Assembly (NCBI RefSeq): GCF_900269665.1
Contig: NZ_LT985361.1
Location: forward strand, 8,326,390 to 8,390,389
Length of the DNA stretch: 64,000 nt
Reading direction: 5' to 3'
Origin: Nocardia suismassiliense
Lineage (GTDB): Bacteria > Actinomycetota > Actinomycetes > Mycobacteriales > Mycobacteriaceae
Under the pieces are notes generated by a model. The model searched no databases. It was not told the DNA's origin and saw nothing but the letters and a program-made list of their open reading frames with translations. Numbering within the stretch: position 1 is the first letter of the stretch; the number at the start of each line of letters is the position of its first letter. Position numbers and translations under genes: made by a program. Positions 24,431 to 32,572 of this stretch are shown one piece after another.

Positions 24431-25171
24431 TCAATCCTCGCTGCGGTACCTGGTGAGGAAGCGGCGCAATATCTCCTTCGGCGCGGTGATGTTTTCCCGG
24501 TGACCTAGCTCGGTGAGATAGTCCGCTTCCGCCGGATCGAAATAGCCTGCGTGCCGATATATTTCGATGCGCAGCGCGAGTCCGTCGCCATCGAGTTCGG
24601 GATGGAACTGGGTCGCGTACACATGCCGGCCGACGCGGATCATCTGCACCAGGCAACCGGCCGATCCCGCCAGCAATACCGCGTTCGGCGGCACATCCTG
24701 GCACGCCTCCTTGTGGCCGCCGAAGGCCCGGAACGACCGTGGAATGCCGCGCAGCAGGGGATCTTCGGCCCCGTGGTCGGACAATTCGATCGTCTGCGCG
24801 CCCGCTTTCTCGCTGTACCGTTCGCCGTTCACCGTGCCGCCGAGCACGTCCGCCAGGATGCTCAGCCCATAGCAGGCACCCAGATACGGGAAGTCACGGG
24901 CGACGATCTCGAGCAGCAGCTTCTTCAGTCCCGGCTCGAAACGCTGCTGGTAGTCGTACTTCTTGTCCTCCGGTCCGCCGACATTGCTCGGTCCACCGCC
25001 GACGATCACCGCCGCGAAATCGTCGAGTTCGAGGTGCGGAAGGCCCTGGTCCATCTGCACCCGCACCACGTCACCGGCGTCGAGTCCGCCCGCACGCAGG
25101 ATGGCGTAGTACTCGTCGTCCGCCGCGGCGCGCTCGGGTCGTAACTGGAGCAGCAGGCAGGGCTTGGGCAT
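24431..25171 (-). CDS. Class I glutamine amidotransferase-like protein
   Basis: The 246-residue protein has the class I glutamine amidotransferase triad: the nucleophile Cys in YLGACYG, and His and Glu in QFHPE. VIVGGGPSNVGG near the N terminus also fits. Proteins of this form, similar to GuaA-like stand-alone domains, are widely annotated but their amide acceptor is unknown; some act as peptidase-like enzymes on gamma-glutamyl compounds. ATG 25171 starts the first beta strand and is preferred over 25195. No synthetase partner lies nearby. Confidence 0.8.
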   Translation of the reverse strand: MPKPCLLLQLRPERAAADDEYYAILRAGGLDAGDVVRVQMDQGLPHLELDDFAAVIVGGGPSNVGGPEDKKYDYQQRFEPGLKKLLLEIVARDFPYLGACYGLSILADVLGGTVNGERYSEKAGAQTIELSDHGAEDPLLRGIPRSFRAFGGHKEACQDVPPNAVLLAGSAGCLVQMIRVGRHVYATQFHPELDGDGLALRIEIYRHAGYFDPAEADYLTELGHRENITAPKEILRRFLTRYRSED

Positions 25172-25241
25172 GCACCGATTGTGCAAGATCGACACTCCCG
25201 GGACGGGAGTTTGCGCCTACCGGTGGCGTGTTCGCTCCCTG

Positions 25242-25257
25242 TCGGTCGTACGACCGA
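25242..25257. promoter_or_regulatory. Perfect 16-bp palindrome
   Basis: TCGGTCGTACGACCGA is a perfect palindrome in a gene-free region, 70 bp upstream of the glutamine amidotransferase start. It resembles a TetR- or GntR-type operator; the partner regulator is unknown. Confidence 0.45.
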
Positions 25258-25367
25258 TACCCCCGATCAGCCGAGACTGTCAGGATCATCGGCAGACGAG
25301 TATCGGTCGAGGCACCGGCCCGACCCAGCTGAAGCCGTGCACCGAGGGGTTGATCGGCATTCAGTGC

Positions 25368-25398
25368 GCGAGCCGCAGGCGCTTGGCCTGCGGCTCGC
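25368..25398 (+). terminator. Strong hairpin with no recognised upstream gene
   Basis: GCGAGCCGCAGGC (25368-25380) and GCCTGCGGCTCGC (25386-25398) form a perfect 13-bp stem with a 5-nt loop, followed by ATTCTTTCTC. In the rightward direction this looks like an intrinsic terminator, yet no + strand gene ends nearby, so it may end a small RNA. Confidence 0.6.
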
Positions 25399-25692
25399 CA
25401 TTCTTTCTCGGGGCGAGCTCAGGGTCGGCGGTGACTGGGGTCGGGGTAGGTACGCCCAAAGGATGACAAGGGACGAGACCGCGGGGCGATGTTTCGCACG
25501 GGGGTTGCGCGCAGAATCGCTGGAGCGGTTAAGGATCGCAAGGTTTCTGTAGGGAAACTCTTAGCCGCAACGGATTTGATGCACAGGTGCAGATGTGAGA
25601 GTTGGGCCTGTCGGCCCGGTTCCGGCCGAGCAGCCCGAACCACCTGCACATCCCGCTGCGAGACCTCGATCTACCTGGTGAAGGAGAAGGCA

Positions 25693-26172
25693 GTGCCCGT
25701 GACGTTCCCGAGTTCCGTCACCACGGCGACACTCGACGCGGCGCAGGACTACCGCCGCCACGGCTGGACCGTCACCGAAACAGCCAACGGTTGCTGCCTG
25801 ATCACCGACGACCGGATCGCCGCCGTCGAACTCACCGGCGCCATGGCCGCCGCAGTCCGCCGCTTCCTGCGCGCCAACAACCTCTCCGGTCCGGTCATCG
25901 AAATCCCCGACGCACAGCGCCGCGAAATCCACCTCGTCCGCGGTGCCACCAAGGCCGCCATGGCGATCGAAGCATTGCGCAACGCAGGCGCGTCCGTGCA
26001 CACCCACGGCGCCAGCATCCCCCTCCCCCCGACCAGACTCGCCCACGGCGCAGCCTCCTGGTCGATCTCCCCCACCGAGGCCCGCTGGGTGCCGCCGATA
26101 GTCGCGATCGCCGCCGCAGTCCGCGCCACCACCCGAACCCACCGCCCCCACCTCGCCGATTTGGCCGGCTGA
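25693..26172 (+). CDS. Small primase-polymerase N-terminal-like protein
   Basis: The 159-residue product opens with a pattern (AAQDYRRHGWTVTET) like the start of bifunctional DNA primase/polymerase (Prim-Pol) domains, and it ends SISPTEARWVPPIVAIAAAV. The catalytic acidic motifs of Prim-Pol are not evident, so it may be a derived, non-catalytic form seen as stand-alone small proteins in nocardiae. Two GTG starts (25693, 25699) follow a strong AAGGAGAAGG. A hairpin at 26228-26249 follows. Function unknown. Confidence 0.5.
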   Translation: MPVTFPSSVTTATLDAAQDYRRHGWTVTETANGCCLITDDRIAAVELTGAMAAAVRRFLRANNLSGPVIEIPDAQRREIHLVRGATKAAMAIEALRNAGASVHTHGASIPLPPTRLAHGAASWSISPTEARWVPPIVAIAAAVRATTRTHRPHLADLAG

Positions 26173-26227
26173 ACCCCGCCTGAAACGTCAACGGTCGCGA
26201 ACACAGCTGCGCCGAGCCGTACTACTT

Positions 26228-26249
26228 ACTGTCCCATCTTCGGGACAGT
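26228..26249 (+). terminator. Hairpin after the Prim-Pol-like gene
   Basis: ACTGTCCC and GGGACAGT form a perfect 8-bp stem with loop ATCTTC, 55 bp after the stop codon and followed by TCTTGAATCC. It is a moderate terminator candidate. Confidence 0.55.
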
Positions 26250-26580
26250 TCTTGAATCCTGCCGTGTGGCAAACGACATAAAAACTCACAGATCGGCTGC
26301 TCACAGCCGCATGGATTGAGTTGCTGTTGCGATAATGGTAGAAGTTGTTGCATTCCCGCGTTGCGTTCGGGACTCGCCATCGGCACAGTAAGTGGCGAAA
26401 ACAGAACAGCCGCCCTATGGCCCTGCCGCACTCGGCCGGGGCTACGGCCGGCGATACAACCGACACCGGAGGACGCGTCCGCATCCCGTGTCCATCGGCA
26501 GCCTTCAGCGCCGACGCGCGACGCGCGTACTGAATGAAACACGCTGCCGGGCAATGAAATCCAAAGATCTAGGAGTTCCG
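26250..26580. other. Leader region of the sigma factor gene
   Basis: This gene-free stretch is AT-richer than its surroundings (26260-26410). It contains CGGCACAGTAAGTG (26381-26394), one of three related GGCACAGTAWGT words in the window. The ribosome site TAGGAG lies just before ATG 26581. No -10/-35 pair can be fixed with confidence. Confidence 0.4.
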
Positions 26581-27405
26581 ATGACGGCATCGACCACGCC
26601 GTACAGCCGACCCGGCAGTGCTACCGCGGTCAGCGACAGCCGAGACTACGAACAGCTCGAGCCATCGCTGGCGGAGCTCGCTGCATTGGGCCCCGCCGAC
26701 CGACGTCGCCGCGTTCTGCGCGCACAGATCGTATGCCGGGCGCTGCCGCTGGCCGACCACATCGCCCAGCGCTACGCCGGGCGCGGCGCAGACGCCGACG
26801 ATTTGATCCAAGTCGCGCGCGTTGGCTTGCTGTACGCCATCGACCGATTCGATCCGTCGCAGGGACCGTCATTCTTGGCCTTTGCCATACCCACCATCAT
26901 GGGCGAGGTGCGACGCTACTTCCGCGATCACACCTGGGCATTACGAGTTACCCGGCGGGCCAAGGACACCCGAGCCCTGCTCGGCCCGGCTACCGAAGCC
27001 TTCGCCCAGCGGCACAGTCGCTTGCCGACCGACCGAGAACTCGCCATCGAACTCGCCATCGAACTCGCCGAGGTCACCCAGGCGAAGCTGGCCGCCAACT
27101 GCTATTCCGCCGAGTCACTCGACGTCACCGTCACCGACGAGTCCGGCGCACAGATCCCCCTCACCGACCGGCTCGGCAGTGACGAGCACTGTTACCACCT
27201 CGTCGAAGAGGCACTCACCGTAAGGCCGCTGATCGCCGAGCTCACCTCACGCGAACGCCGAGTGCTGATCTGGCGTTACTGCGACTCGATGACCCAAGCC
27301 CAGATCGCGGAACGGCTCGGCGTGTCCCAGATGCAGGTTTCCCGAATCTTGATGCGCGTGCTTGCCACCCTTCGGGAACAGGCACTGGGCTGCGCGTCGC
27401 GCTAG
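26581..27405 (+). CDS. SigB/SigF/SigG-type RNA polymerase sigma factor
   Basis: The 274-residue sigma-70 family protein lacks region 1.1. Region 2 contains DADDLIQVARVGLLYAIDRF and FAIPTIMGEVRRYFRD (core binding and -10 recognition); region 3 has RLPTDRELAIELAIELAEV; region 4 has LTSRERRVLIWRYCDSMTQA and IAERLGVSQMQVSRI. This is the stress/sporulation SigF-SigB subgroup. Such factors are normally held by an RsbW-type anti-sigma encoded alongside; none is present, so it is an orphan. GAACTCGCCATC repeats in tandem at about 27038-27070 but the protein length is normal. TAGGAG precedes ATG 26581. Confidence 0.88.
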   Translation: MTASTTPYSRPGSATAVSDSRDYEQLEPSLAELAALGPADRRRRVLRAQIVCRALPLADHIAQRYAGRGADADDLIQVARVGLLYAIDRFDPSQGPSFLAFAIPTIMGEVRRYFRDHTWALRVTRRAKDTRALLGPATEAFAQRHSRLPTDRELAIELAIELAEVTQAKLAANCYSAESLDVTVTDESGAQIPLTDRLGSDEHCYHLVEEALTVRPLIAELTSRERRVLIWRYCDSMTQAQIAERLGVSQMQVSRILMRVLATLREQALGCASR

Positions 27406-27713
27406 GGGACATGCCTTCCCGCACCCTTGACCGGTCGGAGCTACGTCGCACCGGCCGCCACACGGCTGTTCCATATATGGGACGGATATGGATCAAATAT
27501 CTGTGGCTCGAGTCATAGAAACTCGAAGAACTCCCGCTCAGACGAGGCCTCACGGGCCTTTCGCGGCGTTTTCAGCCCGTAACGGTCGCGATGCCGGGTT
27601 GCCCTAGTGATGCAAAATTGGCACAGTATGTGTCGGGATCAAAACATGAGCCCGCGACACAACTATCCAACTGGCAAAGGTCCGCACAACGGATCGAACA
27701 GGCAGGAGATGCC
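27406..27713. other. 308-bp intergenic region with a shared promoter-type motif
   Basis: AATTGGCACAGTATGTG (27616-27632) lies 82 bp before the ATG of the next gene. Its first 15 bases recur in reverse orientation before the small gene at 32572. GCAGGAGAT is the ribosome site before 27714. No further gene is seen. Confidence 0.5.
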
Positions 27714-28310
27714 ATGAAGAACATCAAGTCACTGACGGGTACAGCGGTTTTGGCCATCGCTGCCATCGGTCTCACCTCCGGCACTGTCCACGCCACGACA
27801 TTGCCGGTCGACTCCGTGGACACTCAGTCCACCGTCACCGAATTGCGTGGCGAGGCGCAGGGCGTTGGTCTGACCGTCAGCCCGACCGCGGACAGCACCG
27901 GCGTCCGGACCGTGCTGGACGCGGGCGGCTTCGCGCTGACCCCCGACGGCCGGGGTGTGACCGTCTCCGATGACAACGGCACGGTCGTGGAAACGTTGCC
28001 GCTCGCCTACCAGGCGGCCGGCCGAACCTACGATCTCCGGCCAGAAGTCGGGGAAGCGGGGCGCAGCCTCGTGCTCACTCCGGTCGGACTGCCGGCGGCC
28101 GATCCGGTGCAGCGGGCGGAACTGCCGCTGCACTTCGTCGAGGACGCCTCGGATCTGGCTCGGCACCAGTACAACGCCGGTGTGGGCGCACTCATCGGCG
28201 GCGGCCTCGGGGCGCTGATCGGGTTCTTCGTCCTCCCTGTCTTCGGCGCGATCCCCGGCGGCGTCATCGGGGCGCTGCTGGGCGCGGGTATCGGCTGGGT
28301 CCAGCCATGA
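27714..28310 (+). CDS. Exported protein with C-terminal glycine-zipper segment
   Basis: The 198-residue product has a signal peptide (KNIKSLTGTAVLAIAAIGLT, cleavage near VHATT), a beta-rich middle domain (about residues 40-145) and a C-terminal hydrophobic glycine zipper (GVGALIGGGLGALIGFF, then PGGVIGALLGAGIGW). Glycine zippers insert in membranes and can oligomerise. I recognise the layout as frequent in nocardiae but know no function. It is monocistronic, ends in a strong hairpin, and shares an upstream motif with the 36-residue hydrophobic peptide gene at 32462. Confidence 0.65.
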   Translation: MKNIKSLTGTAVLAIAAIGLTSGTVHATTLPVDSVDTQSTVTELRGEAQGVGLTVSPTADSTGVRTVLDAGGFALTPDGRGVTVSDDNGTVVETLPLAYQAAGRTYDLRPEVGEAGRSLVLTPVGLPAADPVQRAELPLHFVEDASDLARHQYNAGVGALIGGGLGALIGFFVLPVFGAIPGGVIGALLGAGIGWVQP

Positions 28311-28331
28311 GGCACAACCTGTTCCGTTAGC

Positions 28332-28360
28332 GGGTGTGGGGCACGCCGTGCCCCACACCC
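28332..28360. terminator. Hairpin after the glycine-zipper protein gene
   Basis: GGGTGTGGGGCAC (28332-28344) and GTGCCCCACACCC (28348-28360) form a perfect 13-bp stem with a 3-nt loop, 21 bp after the stop. No T-run follows. Confidence 0.65.
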
Positions 28361-28415
28361 CATCCGCGCGCATACGCCCGCATCGTGACCACCCCCAATA
28401 TCGGAAGGACCTCCG

Positions 28416-29429
28416 ATGACCGACGATTCCCCGCCACAGCGCATATCGCACACGGACCGGCTTCAGACGTACAGCCTCGAGTTGCCGTCATCAACAGCCG
28501 CTGATTTCGAGTTGGCCGAGCAGTTGCGTGCCGGTATCGAACGACGCGAGCGAACCCCGGCCGAAGCGCAGCTGGACAACTACATTCTCACCATCCGAGC
28601 GATGGCGACGGTGAGCTTGTCGGAGGCAGAGTGGGTCCGGCGGATGCACTCCGCCGGGATCCCCATCGTCGCGCAGTGGTGCGAGGACGACGACGTAGTA
28701 ACCGGGTACGGCATCGGGATCCGCGCACTACAACAGGACGGAACTACCGACAGCAGGCCCGCGATCCTGCTGGACGGGCACCTGCCCTGGGATTTGCGGC
28801 TGACCGCGTTGCGCGAACACTGGGATGACTGCGACCACGCACGCGAACGCGCCCGGGCCCAATGGCTGCACATGCCGGCCTCGGGAGAATGGGATCGCGA
28901 ACGGGTAGCTTTCACCGATCCGGCGCTGTGGAAGCGCGCGTCCGGTGATGCCGCGGTGTTCAACGAGTACCTTCGTACGCTCGCCCATCGCAATCGTGGT
29001 GAGTGGGCGCGCGCGGCCAGTCGGGTAGCGGGAGTACTCGCCCTGTGGGCACGGCGGACCGAAGGGCCCGCGCCGGCGGTAATGGCTGCGGTAGCGACCC
29101 AACTGGGTCGTTCAACGCAGATCACCACCCACGGCATGCGTCGGCCGATCGGTGAAAACGGGTTCCCTGCAGCAGATTTGAGTCTGACCGCGACTGTGCT
29201 GACCCAACTACACACTGGATATCAGGATCCACCGGACGAATCGCTCCGACTGTTGCAGGAGCTGCTCATCAGCATCAAGCTCATTATCACGGCTCACCGC
29301 TGCCGCGGCGAGATACATCACGTGAGCCGATTAACGGATGCTTGCATCCCTTTGCACAGTGTCTGCAGAGCCTTGCATGTACGCGTCCAACACAACCCGC
29401 CATCCGCACGCGGGCCGCAAGGCGAGTGA
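28416..29429 (+). CDS. Relaxase-like C-terminal region protein lacking the nuclease domain
   Basis: The 337-residue protein matches, by pattern, the downstream half of actinobacterial MobA/relaxase proteins: LSEAEWVRRMHSAGIPIVAQ, then DDVVTGYGIGIR, HLPWDLRLTALREHW and an AVFNEYLRTLAHRNRGEWARAA helix. The N-terminal relaxase domain with its tyrosine and His triad is absent; the gene starts just before this region with a good AAGGA ribosome site. It may be a fragment that became a separate gene or an accessory mobilisation protein. It lies in an accessory region with a Prim-Pol-like gene and an HTH gene. Confidence 0.6.
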   Translation: MTDDSPPQRISHTDRLQTYSLELPSSTAADFELAEQLRAGIERRERTPAEAQLDNYILTIRAMATVSLSEAEWVRRMHSAGIPIVAQWCEDDDVVTGYGIGIRALQQDGTTDSRPAILLDGHLPWDLRLTALREHWDDCDHARERARAQWLHMPASGEWDRERVAFTDPALWKRASGDAAVFNEYLRTLAHRNRGEWARAASRVAGVLALWARRTEGPAPAVMAAVATQLGRSTQITTHGMRRPIGENGFPAADLSLTATVLTQLHTGYQDPPDESLRLLQELLISIKLIITAHRCRGEIHHVSRLTDACIPLHSVCRALHVRVQHNPPSARGPQGE

Positions 29430-29663
29430 GCCCAGCGCCGGATCCCACTGTGTTGAGAGCCTTTGAAGTGGGTAGGCCGGATACACCGGCGGCGGAAGCG
29501 CAGAGCACCTCCCACGGATAGTTGTTCGACGTCGGCCGGCTCGATGTCGACTACACTGTTCCAATTTTGCAGCAAGCACGCCCACCCCGTGCCGCGACGA
29601 ATACTAGTCAATAGCGCAACACGTGCTAGGTCGATCCCGGACTGAGCGGGCATTTCGCGGATC

Positions 29664-29692
29664 TTGACGGTTTGCACCACGCCGACTGTTTT
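29664..29692 (+). promoter_or_regulatory. Promoter of the HTH regulator gene
   Basis: TTGACG (29664-29669), a 17-bp spacer and TGTTTT (29687-29692) are followed by 5 nt and ATG 29698, suggesting a leaderless transcript. The gap 29430-29697 holds nothing else that I recognise. Confidence 0.5.
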
Positions 29693-29697
29693 GGGTT

Positions 29698-30141
29698 ATG
29701 TCCCGGAACTGGAACACTGCATGGGTGAGTGAACGCATGGAACGGTTCTTGGCGTGGCGAGACCACGTGGCCAGCGGTGACAGCGAGCGCGCCATCGCCG
29801 CGCGAATGGGTATCGGTAACAACCGGGTGGGCAGGCATCTGCGGGAAAGCGACCCACCGGTCGCCGAGACTGTCATCGATTTCGCCCGGGCTTATGGCGT
29901 GAACCCGGTCGATGGCCTCGTCGCGGCCGGGCTCCTGACCCGAGACGAAGCGTTGCGTGCGGCGGCGAGCGAACCGCTACGTGCCGCCACCGGACTGCAA
30001 CTGCTCGACGAGCTCGCCCGGCGCGAGAAGGAACGGCTGCGCCGATCCGAAACTGCCGATGACACCGGAACCGAAGCGTCCCCGCCCAAACGCAAGCGCT
30101 GGCGGCGCGACATCGACATCTCGGAGGGATTGCTGACATGA
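29698..30141 (+). CDS. HTH-type regulator, XRE/phage-repressor-like
   Basis: The 147-residue protein has an N-terminal helix-turn-helix (SERAIAARMGIGNNRVGRHL, then ADFAR-like VIDFARAYGVNPVDGLVAAG), typical of actinobacterial XRE proteins that count residues from a conserved G-V-N-P-V-D segment. The C-terminal tail is charged and basic (PPKRKRWRRD). It overlaps the next gene by four bases (ATGA, 30138-30141), so both proteins are made from one transcript. It probably controls that transcript. A second start at codon 14 (ATGGAACGG) is possible. Confidence 0.72.
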   Translation: MSRNWNTAWVSERMERFLAWRDHVASGDSERAIAARMGIGNNRVGRHLRESDPPVAETVIDFARAYGVNPVDGLVAAGLLTRDEALRAAASEPLRAATGLQLLDELARREKERLRRSETADDTGTEASPPKRKRWRRDIDISEGLLT

Positions 30142-30884
30142 GCGGCCACACGATGGTCTACCTCTTCGCCTGTCTGCTTGCGCTGGCGACGATCTGCCTG
30201 CGCCTGACTCGCTGGCGGAGTCAGCCGAAATCCCGGCCGCTGACCATCGTGGTAGCACTGCTGATCGTCAGTACTGTGCTGCGCCATCCTGTGGTGTTGG
30301 AGAGCGACTGGCTCGATGACCAACTGCCGGAAAACCTGCACCTGGCCAACATCACCGATTTGCTGGGCGATCTGGTTACTGCCGCCGCCGCAGGCTATAT
30401 CTGCTCGCTGGTCGCCCAGGCCTGGGGATTCGAGCACCTGCGACCATGGATCGTTCGCATCTTCACCGCCGACGCCTTGGTGCTGCTGATGTTGTGGGCA
30501 GTCTCGGACGCCCCGCACACCCACATCAAGTACGTCGACCAACTCGGCGGTCCCGCCTTGCTGTACTCCTACGTCGCCGCTACCACCGTGCTGATCTCAC
30601 ACCTCGCCGTGCTGGCCTCGGTCTTGATCGCCCGACTGTCTCGCAAAACCCGCCTGGCCCTTCTTCCGATGGTGCTCGGCGCGTTCCTGGCAACCATCGG
30701 AAACCTGATACGCATCGGCAGCCACGTCGCACCCAGCATCTTCGCTGACCTGCGCGAGCACTTCGGCTGGCCGATAATCCTGGCGACCACCCTGCTCTAT
30801 ACCGCCTCCGGGCTCATCGGCTACTTCGCCTATCCACGACGGGCCAAGTCCGCCGTCGGCCCGCAGCCAGGGACTGTCAGGTAA
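30138..30884 (+). CDS. Seven-helix membrane protein, MAB_1171c/DUF6545-like
   Basis: The 248-residue protein has about seven predicted membrane helices and the segment ENLHLANITDLLGDLVTAAA, which resembles the N-terminal membrane part of MAB_1171c-type proteins found beside XRE regulators in actinobacteria. Those proteins are about 400 residues; the C-terminal soluble half is missing here. Translationally coupled to the HTH gene (ATGA overlap). Role unknown; transport or signalling has been suggested for the family only by annotation. Confidence 0.6.
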   Translation: MSGHTMVYLFACLLALATICLRLTRWRSQPKSRPLTIVVALLIVSTVLRHPVVLESDWLDDQLPENLHLANITDLLGDLVTAAAAGYICSLVAQAWGFEHLRPWIVRIFTADALVLLMLWAVSDAPHTHIKYVDQLGGPALLYSYVAATTVLISHLAVLASVLIARLSRKTRLALLPMVLGAFLATIGNLIRIGSHVAPSIFADLREHFGWPIILATTLLYTASGLIGYFAYPRRAKSAVGPQPGTVR

Positions 30885-30895
30885 GTACCGACGGG

Positions 30896-32353
30896 CTATC
30901 TGCCGCCTGGCTTGTTTATCGCCCAGATGCCGACGGCGGTGAGCACCAACGCTGCTGTGCCCGCGAGGATCGCGAGGTGCATGCCGGTGACGAAGGCGGC
31001 TCTGGCCGAGTCGATGATCGTGGTGTCGCCGTTCGCGTGGGTGAGCGTTTCGGCCAGGGTCGGAGCGAAGTCGCCGCCCGAGCGAAAGATCGCAGTCGAC
31101 ACAGAGCCGAGCAAGGAGATACCGAGCCCGCTTCCGAGTTCGAGGCTTGTCTCCGAGATACCCGCCGCGGCACCGGCTTCATCCAGCGGGACCGACGATA
31201 CTGCTGCGTCCGAGGCGAAGGTGAACAGCACGCCGTAGCCGAGTCCCGCGATTGTGGACCCGGTCAGATACCACAGGTAGCCGGTATCGACACCGGTCAG
31301 GATCAGGACCAGGTTGCCCAACGCGGCCGAGCCGAGTGCGAGCAGAATCGTGCGGGTCGCGCCCCACCGTGCGCCGACTCGGACACCGGCGACCGAGGCG
31401 ACGAATACCGCTGCGGCCATGGGGATTCCGAGCAATGCCGCGTCGAGCACGTTCCAGCCGAGCACCGACTGGCGATAAGCGCAGGTGAGATAGCTCATGC
31501 CGGCCCAGGAGAGCGCGCCGATGGACGCCGCCGCGATCACTGTGGCGAAAGATCGCCGCCGCAACAGGGATAGATCGAGCAGCGGTGTGGGCAATTCCCG
31601 CTGTCGCCGGACGAACCAGACCAGCATGCCCACGCCCATGACGGCGCTGACGGTAGTCAGGAGATCGACACCGGTGGCGGCGGCGCGTTTCACCGCGAAT
31701 ACCAGCGGCAGCACGGCAGCCGCGAACAGGCCCACGCTCATTATGTCGAGCGGCCCCGGCTCGGGTTCCTGGTACTCGGGCACCAGAAACGGCGCGGCTA
31801 CCAGCATCACCAGCACCACCGGAACGTTGATCAGAAACACCGAGCCCCACCAGAATTCGTAGAGCAACGTCCCACCGATCACCGAGCCCGCCGCCGCGCC
31901 GCCTGCGAAAAAGGCGGTCCAGACACCGACCGCGGCACTGCGCGCGCGAGCGCCGGTGAACAAGTTGGCGATAAGGGCCAGGCTCGCCGGAAGCAGCATC
32001 GCGCTCCCGACGCCGAGTAGTGCCCTGGCCGCGATCAACACACCCACGTTCGGCGCGAACGCTGCCACGATCGAGGCCGAGCCGAACACTGCGGCACCGG
32101 CCAGCAGCATCTTGCGCCGCCCGATGCGATCGCCGACATTGCCCATGGTCACCAGTAGCGCCGCCAGACTGAATCCGAAAATGTCGAGAATCCAGATCTC
32201 CGCCGTCGCCGAGGGATGCAAAGCGGCTGCGACATTGGGCATTCCGAGATACAGCACCGACGTCTCCATCGAGATCATCAGCACCGGCAGGACCAAGACC
32301 GCCAAACCGGCCCACGACCGTAGCGGCGCGCCGCCTTTCGGGGAATCAGCCAT
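30896..32353 (-). CDS. MFS transporter, DHA2 family
   Basis: The 485-residue, 14-helix protein has MFS motif A in GNVGDRIGRRKML and a motif C region GGAAAGSVIGGTLLYEFWWG. It belongs to the same drug:proton antiporter family as the product of 11605-13236 but is clearly diverged. GGAG precedes ATG 32353. It is convergent with the seven-helix membrane protein gene, 11 bp apart, and has no adjacent regulator, so its substrate and control are unknown. Confidence 0.88.
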   Translation of the reverse strand: MADSPKGGAPLRSWAGLAVLVLPVLMISMETSVLYLGMPNVAAALHPSATAEIWILDIFGFSLAALLVTMGNVGDRIGRRKMLLAGAAVFGSASIVAAFAPNVGVLIAARALLGVGSAMLLPASLALIANLFTGARARSAAVGVWTAFFAGGAAAGSVIGGTLLYEFWWGSVFLINVPVVLVMLVAAPFLVPEYQEPEPGPLDIMSVGLFAAAVLPLVFAVKRAAATGVDLLTTVSAVMGVGMLVWFVRRQRELPTPLLDLSLLRRRSFATVIAAASIGALSWAGMSYLTCAYRQSVLGWNVLDAALLGIPMAAAVFVASVAGVRVGARWGATRTILLALGSAALGNLVLILTGVDTGYLWYLTGSTIAGLGYGVLFTFASDAAVSSVPLDEAGAAAGISETSLELGSGLGISLLGSVSTAIFRSGGDFAPTLAETLTHANGDTTIIDSARAAFVTGMHLAILAGTAALVLTAVGIWAINKPGGR

Positions 32354-32409
32354 GATCGTCTCCGTTCGCAAGTTGAGTAGGCATCGGAGGGGTAGCTCGG
32401 ATAAACCAG

Positions 32410-32439
32410 CGCCCCCACCGGACACGGCCAGTGAGGGCG
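32410..32439 (-). terminator. Hairpin after the 36-residue peptide gene
   Basis: CGCCCCCACCGG (32410-32421) and CCAGTGAGGGCG (32428-32439) form a 12-bp stem with two G-T pairs and a 6-nt loop. Leftward it follows the peptide stop at 32462 and is followed by TGGTTTATCC. Confidence 0.55.
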
Positions 32440-32461
32440 TTCGCCAGTTCGCTGTCGCAGC

Positions 32462-32572
32462 TCAGAGGAAGATCAGCGGGATGAGCGGCGCTACCGCGCC
32501 GATAGCACCGGCAAGAGCACCGACGCCGGCGATGATCGGGGCGAGCGCGAGGGCGGTGAGCGCAGTGAGCAT
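32462..32572 (-). CDS. 36-residue hydrophobic peptide
   Basis: The product, starting MLTALTALALAPIIAGVG and ending APLIPLIFL, is one small-residue-rich membrane helix with an AxxxG/GxxxG zipper and no charged residue. A strong ribosome site, AGGAGG, lies 8 nt before ATG 32572, and a hairpin follows the stop. Upstream is the 15-base word shared with the glycine-zipper protein gene. It could be a membrane-active or toxin-like peptide or a regulatory small protein; no homologue is known to me. Confidence 0.6.
   Translation of the reverse strand: MLTALTALALAPIIAGVGALAGAIGAVAPLIPLIFL

Larger units (their letters stand above)
25172..25692. other. 521-bp region without a recognised gene
   Basis: Besides the palindrome at 25242-25257 and the terminator-like hairpin at 25368-25398, it holds a short inverted repeat ACTCCCGGGACGGGAGT (about 25194-25210) and GTTTCTGTAGGGAAAC (about 25542-25557). 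Open frames here have no recognisable protein pattern. AAGGAGAAGG at 25681-25690 is the ribosome site of the next gene. Confidence 0.5.

Noticed and set aside
27038..27070. Tandem repeat expansion in the sigma factor gene
   Set aside because: The GAACTCGCCATC duplication is real, but the protein segment has the normal family length, so it is not an insertion.
27616..27632. Sigma-54 promoter (TTGGCAC)
   Set aside because: The GC -12 element (TTGC) is absent at the required spacing and actinobacteria lack sigma-54.
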